64,000 nucleotides of DNA from Anammoximicrobium sp964645045 (GTDB lineage Bacteria > Planctomycetota > Planctomycetia > Pirellulales > Pirellulaceae). The notes beneath the pieces are model-generated. The model was not told the origin of the DNA. It ran no database searches and saw only the letters and a list, made by a program, of their open reading frames with translations. The stretch spans positions 1-64,000 of the forward strand of contig CAZXYZ010000026.1 of the NCBI GenBank assembly GCA_964645045.1, written 5' to 3'. Both the position numbers and the translations under genes were made by a program. Positions 26,541 to 34,584 of the stretch are shown one piece after another. The first letter of the stretch is position 1. The number at the start of each line of letters is the position of its first letter.

Positions 26541-27533
26541 ATGCCCCCTCGCATCCTAATCGTCGGCTGCGGCAGCATAGGCGAGCGTCACTTGCGTTGC
26601 TTTCAGCGCACGGGCCGTGCCGAACTTGCCGCGTGTGACGTGAACGAACCGCTGTTGGCGGCGGTCTGCCAGCGTTACCAAGTGCCCGGCTTTGGCAGCC
26701 TGGCCGCCGCCTTATCCGTCAAACCCTATGACGGCGTGGTGATCGGTGCCCCGGCGCACACCCACGTCGCCCTGGCCGTCCAGTCGTTGGAGCACGGCGC
26801 GGGCGTACTGATCGAAAAGCCGTTGAGCACGCGCAGCGACGAGGTCCAGACACTCAGCGCGGCCGTGGCCGCCGCTGGCAAGTACGCCGCCGTCGCCTAC
26901 GTTTACCACTTCATTCCCGGCGTCGTGGCAATGCGCGACTTCCTCCGCGCCGGCTCGTTAGGCCGGCCGCTGCAAGTCTCGGTGGTTGCCGGCCAGCACT
27001 TTCCCACGTATCGCCCCGCCTACCGCGAGATCTACTACACGCGGCACGAAACGGGTGGCGGGGCCATTCAGGATGCGCTGACGCACGTGGCGAACGCCGT
27101 CGAATGGCTGGTCGGCCCCACGTCGCAACTGTTCTGTGCGGCGGCGCACCAGGCGCTCGAAGGAGTTGACGTCGAAGACACCGTTTGCGTGACGGCGCGC
27201 AACGGCGGCGTGCTGGTCGGTTACACACTGAACCAGTTTCAGGCGCCGAACGAGTCCACGATCCAGATCCACTGCGAAAACGGCAGCGTCCGGTTCGAAG
27301 GCCACGAGCAGCGGTGGAGCGTATTTCGCCGCGGCGAGGCGGGTTGGACGCATCACGCCGCGCCGGTCGCGGACCGCGATGACCTGTTCGTGGCCCAGGC
27401 CCAAGCGTTCCTCGACGGCCTGGAAGGCAAGCCAACGGCGTTGTGTACGGTGGAGGAAGCGATCCAAACATTGAAGTTCAATTTGGCCTCGCTGGAATCG
27501 GCGCGGACCGGCAACGTGATTTCGATCTTATAA
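26541..27533 (+). CDS. Gfo/Idh/MocA family oxidoreductase (1)
   Basis: 330 residues. An N-terminal Rossmann fold with GCGSIGERH (8-16) binds NAD(P); KPLS (about 94-97) holds the conserved Lys of the EKP motif. The C-terminal half follows the alpha/beta dimer domain (GGGAIQDALTHVANAVEW with the catalytic His). Likely oxidises or reduces a sugar or inositol derivative. Its stop codon lies within the first unit of the 41-bp tandem repeat. Confidence 0.9.
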   Translation: MPPRILIVGCGSIGERHLRCFQRTGRAELAACDVNEPLLAAVCQRYQVPGFGSLAAALSVKPYDGVVIGAPAHTHVALAVQSLEHGAGVLIEKPLSTRSDEVQTLSAAVAAAGKYAAVAYVYHFIPGVVAMRDFLRAGSLGRPLQVSVVAGQHFPTYRPAYREIYYTRHETGGGAIQDALTHVANAVEWLVGPTSQLFCAAAHQALEGVDVEDTVCVTARNGGVLVGYTLNQFQAPNESTIQIHCENGSVRFEGHEQRWSVFRRGEAGWTHHAAPVADRDDLFVAQAQAFLDGLEGKPTALCTVEEAIQTLKFNLASLESARTGNVISIL

Positions 27534-27652
27534 CGAACGGCGAACGGCCGGCGTCAGCCCGCCGGTTTTCATAACGAACGGCGAACGGCCGGCGTCAGCC
27601 CGCCGGTTTTCATAACGAAAGGCGAACGGCCGGCGTCAGCCCGCCGGTTTTC
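27530..27652. repeat. Three tandem 41-bp units of repeat family B
   Basis: Units begin at 27530, 27571 and 27612 and differ at one or two bases (CGAACGG versus CGAAAGG). Each holds the GGCCGGCGTCAGCCCGCCGG palindrome. They fill the gap between two oxidoreductase genes of one probable operon. No spacers separate the units, so this is not a CRISPR array. Confidence 0.95.
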
Positions 27653-27692
27653 ACAACGCCCTCGGCTCGCCCATCGCGAAAGAACAGCACCT

Positions 27693-28676
27693 ATGGCAAA
27701 AGCAGAAACCCGCCCCCTGCCCGGCGAACTCCGTCTGGCCATGCTCGGGATGATCGAGGGCAACGGCCATCCCTATTCCTGGTCGGCCATCATCAACGGA
27801 TACGACCCTGCGGAGATGGCCCGCTGTCCTTATCCGGTGATCCCCGTGTACCTGGGCCAACGGCCGCTCGAGTCAGTACGCATCCCCGGCGCTCGAGTGA
27901 CGCACGTCTGGACGGACGATCCGGCCGATGCTCCGCGGGTGGCAGCCGCCAGCAAGATCGAACACGTCGTTGACCGTCCCGAAGACGTGATCGGCCAAGT
28001 GGACGCCGTGGTGATCGCCACCGACGACGGCGATAGCCATGTGCCTCGTGCCAGGCCGTTCGTCGAAGCCGGCTTGCCGGTGTTCGTCGACAAACCGCTG
28101 GCGACCAATCTGGCCGATCTGAAGCAGTTCGTACGCTGGCACGCTGCCGGCCGAGCGATCCTGTCGACCAGCGGTTTGCGCTACGCGCCGGAGATGCGTG
28201 CCGTAGCCCAGCAGCGGGACATGCTGGGCGAGTTGCGTTGGGTTACCAGCTTGACCTGCAAGACCTGGGAACGCTATGGAATCCACGCCCTGGAAGCCGT
28301 CTATCCGCTCGTCGGGCCCGGCTTTACCCACGTGCGAACGCATTCGCAACCCGGCTCGGACGTGGTCCACCTGGCCCATCCCAACGGCGTGCAACTGACG
28401 ATCGCCGCGATCCACGATGCCGCGGGCAGCTTTGGCACGGTTCACGTCTACGGGACCAAAGGCCAGCTGCCGTTGCGGCTGACCGACACGTACACCGCGT
28501 TTCGCGAACAGCTGCTGGCGTTCATCGAGTTCGTCCGCACTGGCCGGCGACCGTTTCCATTCGAGCAGACCGTCGAACTGATGGCGATCCTGATCGCCGC
28601 CATCCGCAGCCGCGAGCAATCCGGACGCGCCGTGGCCTTGGACGAAGTATTCGCTGAACTGGGTCCGGGAGCGTAG
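27693..28676 (+). CDS. Gfo/Idh/MocA family oxidoreductase (2)
   Basis: 327 residues. The N-terminal Rossmann part is unusual: LAMLGMIEGNGHPYSW replaces the usual GxGxxG, and a longer insertion precedes the second strand. VDKPLATN holds the EKP-like Lys region and DDGDSHVPRARPFVEAG the cofactor side. This subgroup often occurs near other sugar oxidoreductases in planctomycetes. It follows the first oxidoreductase after the tandem repeats and may act on the same compound. Confidence 0.82.
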   Translation: MAKAETRPLPGELRLAMLGMIEGNGHPYSWSAIINGYDPAEMARCPYPVIPVYLGQRPLESVRIPGARVTHVWTDDPADAPRVAAASKIEHVVDRPEDVIGQVDAVVIATDDGDSHVPRARPFVEAGLPVFVDKPLATNLADLKQFVRWHAAGRAILSTSGLRYAPEMRAVAQQRDMLGELRWVTSLTCKTWERYGIHALEAVYPLVGPGFTHVRTHSQPGSDVVHLAHPNGVQLTIAAIHDAAGSFGTVHVYGTKGQLPLRLTDTYTAFREQLLAFIEFVRTGRRPFPFEQTVELMAILIAAIRSREQSGRAVALDEVFAELGPGA

Positions 28677-28707
28677 GGCAGGTGAACCCCGGAGTGGCAT
28701 CCCGAGA

Positions 28708-28757
28708 GGCGAACGGCCGGCGTCAGCCCGCCGGTTTTCCAGATGCCCGCACATTTG
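28708..28757. repeat. Repeat family B, isolated copy (forward)
   Basis: AGGCGAACGGCCGGCGTCAG, then the palindrome partner and CAGATGCCCGCACATTTG. About 50 bases match the reverse of 2565-2613. It sits just after the second oxidoreductase gene. Confidence 0.8.
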
Positions 28758-28816
28758 CGCGATCTGGCCGAGGTCAACGGTCAGCAGCCGTTTAGAGTTG
28801 AACCACTGAGGTGAAC

Positions 28817-29134
28817 ATGAATCCCCGAGTTCGAGACGTCGTACCGAAGGACGACTACAAGTTGGAGATTACATTTTTGAACGGCGAGGTGGGAATCTTC
28901 GACTGCGCACATCTAATCAACTTCGGGGTGTTCCGTGAGTTCAAGGACCTCGGTTACTTTAAGCGGGCGCGAGTGGAACATGGAACCGTCGTGTGGCCCA
29001 ATGAGCAGGATATCTGTCCCGACACCCTCTACGTGGATTCGACGAAGGTTCCGGCCATGCATGAACCAGCGGATACAGCCGACGGGTGTGTAGGCTGCGA
29101 CAATCTGGTTGGCTCAGTCGTCGCCCGCGGCTGA
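28817..29134 (+). CDS. DUF2442 domain protein
   Basis: 105 residues from ATG 28817 with GAGG upstream; GTG 28811 is an alternative. The first 80 residues follow the DUF2442 pattern: DYKLEITFLNGEVGIFDC, then FREFKDLGYFKRARVEHGTV and VWPNEQDICPDTLY. Such proteins are small, often beside genes of the DUF4160 family or toxin-antitoxin loci, and are suspected regulators or antitoxins. The last 25 residues are a Gly/Cys/Val-rich tail not typical of the family. No DUF4160 gene precedes it. Confidence 0.8.
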   Translation: MNPRVRDVVPKDDYKLEITFLNGEVGIFDCAHLINFGVFREFKDLGYFKRARVEHGTVVWPNEQDICPDTLYVDSTKVPAMHEPADTADGCVGCDNLVGSVVARG

Positions 29135-29157
29135 ACCCAGTCGTTTCTTCCAATCAA

Positions 29158-29514
29158 ATGACGTACAAAGAATCCAACACGGTAATTGGCTTCAGTGGCT
29201 TTGACCTCTTCGAGGAGTGCTACGAGTACAACGAGAACGCCTGCTACATCGCGGACACCCGCGGGGCGGCCGAGGCCTTCATGGAGAATAGCTGCATGGG
29301 CAGCGACTTCAGGATCGCTCCCGTTACGATCGCGGACATCATGAACGACTGCGGCTCATCGTCCGGCGAGTTCGCGATGGAACCCGGCGCTTTTCGGCGG
29401 TTCCGTTCGATCGCGGCGGCGAATGGGATCCGCTTTGAGGCAACGCCCTTTGACGGCGACGAGTCACTGATGGTGGTTGATGTGAAGGGTACCAAACATC
29501 CCGACGAGCCGTAG
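29158..29514 (+). CDS. Small acidic protein, unknown
   Basis: 118 residues from ATG 29158. Rich in acidic and aromatic residues in the first half (FDLFEECYEYNENACYIAD), with a regular alpha/beta pattern afterwards (AGAFRRF-like, EATPFDGDESLMVVDVKG). No family recognised. It follows the DUF2442 gene after 23 bp on the same strand, so the two may form a pair. No strong ribosome site is seen, so coupling to the upstream gene is possible. Confidence 0.55.
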   Translation: MTYKESNTVIGFSGFDLFEECYEYNENACYIADTRGAAEAFMENSCMGSDFRIAPVTIADIMNDCGSSSGEFAMEPGAFRRFRSIAAANGIRFEATPFDGDESLMVVDVKGTKHPDEP

Positions 29515-29629
29515 GCGGCAACCTGCCTGCTGAACCCCTTGGATTGGCGCCCGGTCCGTTTCTCCCGTTCTCTGGGACCGACGGATGGCAAAGCCGCTCA
29601 CGGATTTCTCGAACGATGCGGAGGCGTGG

Positions 29630-31441
29630 TCAGGCCGACGCGATGCCAGCCGCTTTGACCATCGCCACGATGCCGGCCTTGATTGCTTCCGGCAGGGCCG
29701 GCCAAGCGTCGATCAAAGCCTGCAGGTCGGGCGAAACTTCCGCCGCAACGGCTGCCGAGCTGCTGTCAGGCGTTCGGGATGCGAGTTGCTCACGGAGCAT
29801 CGTGGCCATGCGTTCGAAGACCTCTCTCCAGTCGCTCCACTTCGGCTGGCGAAATAACCGTATGGTCGGATACCACGGACTGGCTTCGCGGTCCAGCGGC
29901 CAGCGCCAGTCCGGGGCGAAGGGCAACGCGACCCAGACCGGCACGCCCAAGGCTCCCGCGAGATGAGCCACCGCAGTGTCCGGCGCGATCACCAAATCCA
30001 GGTTCATCATCACCGCAGCCGTATCCATGAAAGCCCCGTGGGCCTCATCGAAGTCCGCCCCGAGGGTCCTCACCGGAAAGCGGCAGCTGGCCAACTGCTC
30101 GATGCCCACGCCCTTCTGCAGGCTGATCAGATGCACTCCGGGGACCTCGGCCAGCGCGGCGAACTGGGACAGCGTGAACGAGCGTTCGCGATCGCCGCCG
30201 TACGACGGGCTCCCCTGCCAGCAGATGCCGATTTTGAATCCGGCGCAGTCGCGGAGTTGGTCCTGCCAGTGGCGGACCAGGTTTTCGGCGGCAGACAGAT
30301 AGGGCACCTCGGCGGGGATATTGCCCGCATGCGTGCCCAGGAGATGCGGCAGGGAGAGCAGCGGAACATGAAAATCAAATGGCGGCAGCTCGTCTCCACG
30401 TGCCACCAGCAGATCGATACCGGAGCAGCTGCCGAGGAGCGTCCGTAGCGGTTTCTGGCATTCCAGGATCACCCGGCAGCCCTGCGCCCGCACGAGTGGC
30501 GCGTAACGGACGAACTGGATCGTGTCCCCCAAACCTTGCTCGGCGTGCAGGAGAACCGAACCGCCTTCCCGTGGCTGGCCATCCCACCGGGGCTGGGAGA
30601 ACGCCCGCGGCTTGAAGATGTCGCTGTTAGTCCGCCAGCGCCATTCGTAATGCGACCACCCGGCCTGAAAGTCGCCCATCTGTAGCAAGGCTTGCCCGAG
30701 GTTCTTATGCACCTGGGCGCAATCCGGATTGATCTCCAGCGCCTTCTGGTGGCAGCAGATCGCCTCGTCCAATTTGCCTTGCGCACGCAAGGTCCCCCCG
30801 AGGTTGCTGTGCGCCTCGGCGCAATCGGCCATGATCTCCAATGCCTTACGGTGGCAGCAGACCGCCTCGTCCAGCTTGCCCTGCTCGCGCAAGGCCCCCC
30901 CGAGGTTGCTGTACGCTTCGGCGTAATCGGGCTTGATTTCCACGGCCTTCTGGTAGCAGCCGACCGCTTCGTCCAGCTTGCCTTGCTCGCGGAGCGTGTT
31001 GCCCAGGTTAATGTACGTCTGGGGAGAATTGGGGTTGATCTGGAGGGCCCACTGGAAGTTGACGGCGGCCTCGTCCAAGTCCCCGAGCGACTTGAGCGAA
31101 CAGCCCAGGTCGAAGTAAGCCTTGCCGTTCTTGGGATTGAGTCGCAGGGCCTGGCGGGTGGCGTCCGCCGCCTCCCGGTAGCGTTCGAGCGCTTGATACA
31201 CCGCGCCCAGATTCGACCAGAAGACCTCGGCGCCGGGCTGCACCCCGAGCGCCCGGCGGATGCTCTCGATGGCCGCCGCGTGCTCGCCCTGCTGATGGTA
31301 CACAAGCCCCAACAGGTGCAGGGCATTGGCGTGCAGGGGGTTGAGCCGGAGGACCTCCTGATAGAGCTCTGCCGCCTCCCGCAGCCGCCCGGCCTGATGG
31401 TGCTCCAGCCCCTTGTCCAGTAGTTCTTCCGTCGTGGACAT
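29630..31441 (-). CDS. TPR protein fused to a GT9-like glycosyltransferase domain
   Basis: 603 residues. About eight TPR units cover residues 5-280; three central ones (KLDEAVGCYQKAVEIKPDYA, KLDEAVCCHRKALEI, KLDEAICCHQKALEINPDCA) are near identical at protein and DNA level with a 102-base period, which means recent internal duplication. The C-terminal 310 residues (LLHAEQGLGDTIQFVRYAPL, KIGICWQGSP, LDLVIAPDTAVAHLAGALG) resemble heptosyltransferase/GT9 proteins. Such fusions are common in planctomycetes and are thought to glycosylate proteins or surface glycans. No signal peptide, so cytoplasmic. Confidence 0.88.
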   Translation of the reverse strand: MSTTEELLDKGLEHHQAGRLREAAELYQEVLRLNPLHANALHLLGLVYHQQGEHAAAIESIRRALGVQPGAEVFWSNLGAVYQALERYREAADATRQALRLNPKNGKAYFDLGCSLKSLGDLDEAAVNFQWALQINPNSPQTYINLGNTLREQGKLDEAVGCYQKAVEIKPDYAEAYSNLGGALREQGKLDEAVCCHRKALEIMADCAEAHSNLGGTLRAQGKLDEAICCHQKALEINPDCAQVHKNLGQALLQMGDFQAGWSHYEWRWRTNSDIFKPRAFSQPRWDGQPREGGSVLLHAEQGLGDTIQFVRYAPLVRAQGCRVILECQKPLRTLLGSCSGIDLLVARGDELPPFDFHVPLLSLPHLLGTHAGNIPAEVPYLSAAENLVRHWQDQLRDCAGFKIGICWQGSPSYGGDRERSFTLSQFAALAEVPGVHLISLQKGVGIEQLASCRFPVRTLGADFDEAHGAFMDTAAVMMNLDLVIAPDTAVAHLAGALGVPVWVALPFAPDWRWPLDREASPWYPTIRLFRQPKWSDWREVFERMATMLREQLASRTPDSSSAAVAAEVSPDLQALIDAWPALPEAIKAGIVAMVKAAGIASA

Positions 31442-31539
31442 GCACTTCGTCTTTCGTCAGAATTGGTGCGGGATGCGTCCCCCCGTCCCATAGGGAAAGT
31501 CTGCAACGCTTGGGTGAACAGACTGCGATTACCGTACCT

Positions 31540-32142
31540 TCAACACTGAAACGGCACCAGCTCCGATGTGGACGTGTCGAAGATGGCGTACCGCCCTGCG
31601 AACAGTGCATCGACGACCACAAAGTAACGACCATTGTACAGCCGAACCGGACATTCGCCCTGCCATTCGGTGACGCAGCCGGGCGTAGCGAGCACCCAAC
31701 GGTGATAATGTCCGGCGAACATCAGCCGATGGGGCACGGCGTTGAAAATGCGATCCAATCGTCCTTCGCTGTCAGGCGGTCCCTCGAAGAACCAAAGGTC
31801 GGCGATGTCTTCCGGATCGAGCCACGGCTCGATATGGGCGAAATAGCAGCCATCCACTTCCAGCCGGGGACGCAGGGTGGTCATGTATTCGGTTACCGCC
31901 GTCGGATACTTTGCCCGAATCTTGTCTGACGGATGGTCGCACAGACCGTAATCGTGGTTGCCCCAAACGCCCACAGCCCGCGTCTCGGCCAACAAACGGC
32001 AGGTTTCGTCAATCCGCTCGCCGGTCTCGAACACGTCACCGATGACGACGACATGGTCCACCTGCTCTTGGCGAAACCGGTCCAAAGCCACCCGCAAGAA
32101 ATCGACCTGCTCGTGGATGTCGGTGATTAGGCCGAGTCGCAT
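31540..32142 (-). CDS. Calcineurin-like metallophosphoesterase
   Basis: 200 residues with the full metal set: ITDIHEQ (D-x-H), VVIGDVFETG (GD), VWGNHDYG (GNHD), and GHYHRW (GHxH). YfcE/MJ0936-type phosphodiesterases of this size are close relatives. The family cleaves phosphomonoesters, cyclic nucleotides or other phosphodiesters; the true substrate is not known. It is 98 bp upstream of the TPR-glycosyltransferase on the same strand and divergent from the DUF2325 gene. Confidence 0.88.
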   Translation of the reverse strand: MRLGLITDIHEQVDFLRVALDRFRQEQVDHVVVIGDVFETGERIDETCRLLAETRAVGVWGNHDYGLCDHPSDKIRAKYPTAVTEYMTTLRPRLEVDGCYFAHIEPWLDPEDIADLWFFEGPPDSEGRLDRIFNAVPHRLMFAGHYHRWVLATPGCVTEWQGECPVRLYNGRYFVVVDALFAGRYAIFDTSTSELVPFQC

Positions 32143-32389
32143 CGGTCCGGCTCCGTCATGGAATCGGGGAAGATTGTCAGGATTCCTCAGTTCGCTGCGG
32201 TTCGGCCAGTCCCAGACGGAAAGCTGGGAAAAACGAGGCAGCTGGTCATTCTACCGGATGTCGGTCGTTGCTGATAGAATTGCGCATACGTTTGCTCGCC
32301 CGAAAACGACGAGACCAACTTCGTCGGCGCACTCCCGTTTCCGGGCGAAAAACTTGTTCTTGCCAGAGAAATCATCGGAAAAGACGACC

Positions 32390-33970
32390 ATGGATTCGGA
32401 ACATCTGGTGACCGCACTGAACGCAGTCATGCATCGCCTTGTGCTGCTGGCAGCCGAGGATGCCCAACTCCGAACCGAACTTCGGCGGGTGGCTGAGGCC
32501 GTCTTGGAGATGACGGGCAGTCCTGACCACCAAGCCGCACCGGAATCGGTTGTCGAGGAACCACCTGCAGTCCAAGTTGCGGACGAACCGATTTCCCCCG
32601 CCGTCACCGTGAAGCCTGTGGCCGTACAGGAACCGGCAGTTGCGCAGGAAACCGACCTGGCTGCCTCGCCGCCGGTTGCTCTTCCAGAACTGACGCTGGG
32701 ACAGGCAAAATCCACGACCGAACCGGCTCCGGTTTCTTATCCAGAACGTTGGTTCTCAGCCACGACGGCGGACCTTTCGGTCATCGAAGTTCGCTGTCGG
32801 TTGAAGGCCGAAGGGGCACGGTGGGCAGCAACCCGGCGACGGCTCATCATGGAGCGCGCAAGTTTCTCCACCGAAATCGAGCCCCGGGACCGGGCGATCA
32901 TCTCCCGAGCCAAAGCGGTGCCCGATTGTTTCCTTTGGATGTGCCATCCGTCCGGCCCGTCCCCCTCAGACCCCAAGCGTTTCGAGGACGTTGCCGGTTG
33001 CTTTGACGCCGTGGCGGATATTCTGTCGGTCGTCAAGCAGATCGAAGACGACCCCGACCTGCAGCGGGCCGAGTTGGAACGCTCGTTGGATCTGTTGGCC
33101 GAGGCCCAATGCGCTTTGCGAGCCGCCATCGACATCATCCACGGCCCCACCGACACGGACCAGACGCAGGTTTTCAACTGGCTGAAGGCGACCGCCAGCG
33201 AAAAACAGATCTTCATTCAACGCTACATGCGCATCGATGATCCGGTGGATCCGAGTCGGTTTGCCGATCTGGAATCCCGCATCGAAGCGCTCGATACCAA
33301 AGTTCAGGAGATTCGGGAACGGGACAAGAAACGCAAGAAACTGATGGGGAAAGTGCGTCACAAAACCTCCGCCATTTCCGGAGACTCGGACGGAGCCCCG
33401 GAGCTGTGGCGATCCCTGATCCCCATCGTGGAAGAGTTGGTGAGCGACGGTCTGCCACCAAGCAACCCCGAGCTTCGGGAACTGCTTGTCCCGGTCATCG
33501 ACAGTCTGCCAGATGACACGGATTTGCCAGCGGGGTTCCAGTTGGTGCTCCGGGAAATCGACCGGTTCATGGCGACCTATCCGCCGTCCGAAGCCAAAGT
33601 CGTGACACCGCCGACCCAACAGGTCCTGGATGTCGCCAAATTGTTGAGGGGCAAGTCCCTGGTCCTCATCGGCGGTGATCGCCGTGGCGGTGCCTATCAG
33701 GCCATCAAGGACGCCTTCGGGCTGAAAGATCTGATCTGGATTGAAACACGGGAGCACCAGTCGATTGACGGGTTCGAGTCCTACGTTGCTCGGCCTGACG
33801 TTGCCGCCGTCCTGCTGGCGATCCGCTGGGCGAGTCATTCTTACGGGGAAGTCCGGGAGTTCTGCGACCAGCATGGAAAGCCCTTGGTGCGGCTGCCCGG
33901 CGGCTACGGCTTGAATCAGGTGGCGGCGCAGATCATGTCGCAGTGCAGCGGGCGGCTGGGAGGCACGTGA
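32390..33970 (+). CDS. DUF2325-like protein with long helical N-terminal part
   Basis: 526 residues from ATG 32390; the longer open frame overlaps the phosphoesterase gene and is rejected. Order: short helical start (1-45); Pro/Val/Glu-rich linker (45-115); helical middle part (120-400) with a charged coiled-coil stretch (ALDTKVQEIRERDKKRKKL); C-terminal domain about 425-520 of the DUF2325 pattern (LVLIGGDRRGGAYQAIKD, then SHSYGEVREFCDQHGKPLVR). DUF2325 looks like a small Rossmann-type domain of unknown role. The composition and layout suggest a scaffold or sensor. The small coiled protein at 33972 converges with it at one base distance. Confidence 0.75.
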   Translation: MDSEHLVTALNAVMHRLVLLAAEDAQLRTELRRVAEAVLEMTGSPDHQAAPESVVEEPPAVQVADEPISPAVTVKPVAVQEPAVAQETDLAASPPVALPELTLGQAKSTTEPAPVSYPERWFSATTADLSVIEVRCRLKAEGARWAATRRRLIMERASFSTEIEPRDRAIISRAKAVPDCFLWMCHPSGPSPSDPKRFEDVAGCFDAVADILSVVKQIEDDPDLQRAELERSLDLLAEAQCALRAAIDIIHGPTDTDQTQVFNWLKATASEKQIFIQRYMRIDDPVDPSRFADLESRIEALDTKVQEIRERDKKRKKLMGKVRHKTSAISGDSDGAPELWRSLIPIVEELVSDGLPPSNPELRELLVPVIDSLPDDTDLPAGFQLVLREIDRFMATYPPSEAKVVTPPTQQVLDVAKLLRGKSLVLIGGDRRGGAYQAIKDAFGLKDLIWIETREHQSIDGFESYVARPDVAAVLLAIRWASHSYGEVREFCDQHGKPLVRLPGGYGLNQVAAQIMSQCSGRLGGT

Positions 33971-33971
33971 A

Positions 33972-34271
33972 CTACCCCAACCGCTCGCGCAGCGCGTCGC
34001 GTTCACGGCGGGTGGCCTCGAGATCGAACATCAGGTACTTCATGTCCAGACGCAATTGGCTGATCGCTTCCTGGATCGTGGTCAGGATGCGCCGTCGCTG
34101 ACAGCTGTTTTCGACGACGCGGTGGACCACGGGCTCGAGCGCCTGCCGGTGTTCCGCCGGCAGCATTTCGATCGCCTGGATCAGTTCGAGCATCTCGCGC
34201 GGCAGTGCAGGGCGGGGCTCGGTGTCTGGGAGGATGTCGGGCATGGTGCTAGCTTTCGGCAAGTCTGCCAT
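33972..34271 (-). CDS. Small helical protein, unknown
   Basis: 99 residues. Acidic Pro-rich start (MPDILPDTEPRPALP) then two predicted helices (EMLELIQAIEMLPAEHRQAL; ISQLRLDMKYLMFDLEATRR) likely to form a coiled coil. No family recognised. Its end abuts the end of the DUF2325 gene on the other strand. The second Met (ten codons on) is also possible as start. Confidence 0.6.
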   Translation of the reverse strand: MADLPKASTMPDILPDTEPRPALPREMLELIQAIEMLPAEHRQALEPVVHRVVENSCQRRRILTTIQEAISQLRLDMKYLMFDLEATRRERDALRERLG

Positions 34272-34584
34272 CGTCGCGAAGCAGTGGTAGCAGACGGCGC
34301 GCCTGCTTGGCTCCCGCGGCCAGCGGACGCCGTAAATGCCTGTGCTGCCGAGAGTTAGTCAAATCTCGCCGAGGCACAGCCGCGGCGCGGCGTTGAGAAA
34401 AAGCCACAGGTTGATCTACCCTCGCGTCGAAAATCACGATACAAGCACGACTTACGTCGAGGCAGATCGTTCGTCAGACACCTTCCTGTCGAGCTACGAT
34501 CGGCGATCCGATCCTCTGAGTGGAACTTACGCAACACGTTTACGGCAAGCAACGTCCGTGACCACCTTGCCCCACGACCCGCCG
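34272..34584. other. Gap without gene, 313 bp
   Basis: Between the divergent starts of the small helical protein and the large secreted protein. The frame is open on the plus strand from 34336, but the peptide it would add has no signal or domain character. Expected to hold the two promoters; I see no clear -35/-10 pair. Confidence 0.4.

Noticed and set aside
27530..27652. Regular repeats that could suggest a CRISPR array
   Set aside because: The three 41-base units touch each other with no spacers, and no cas gene is in the window.
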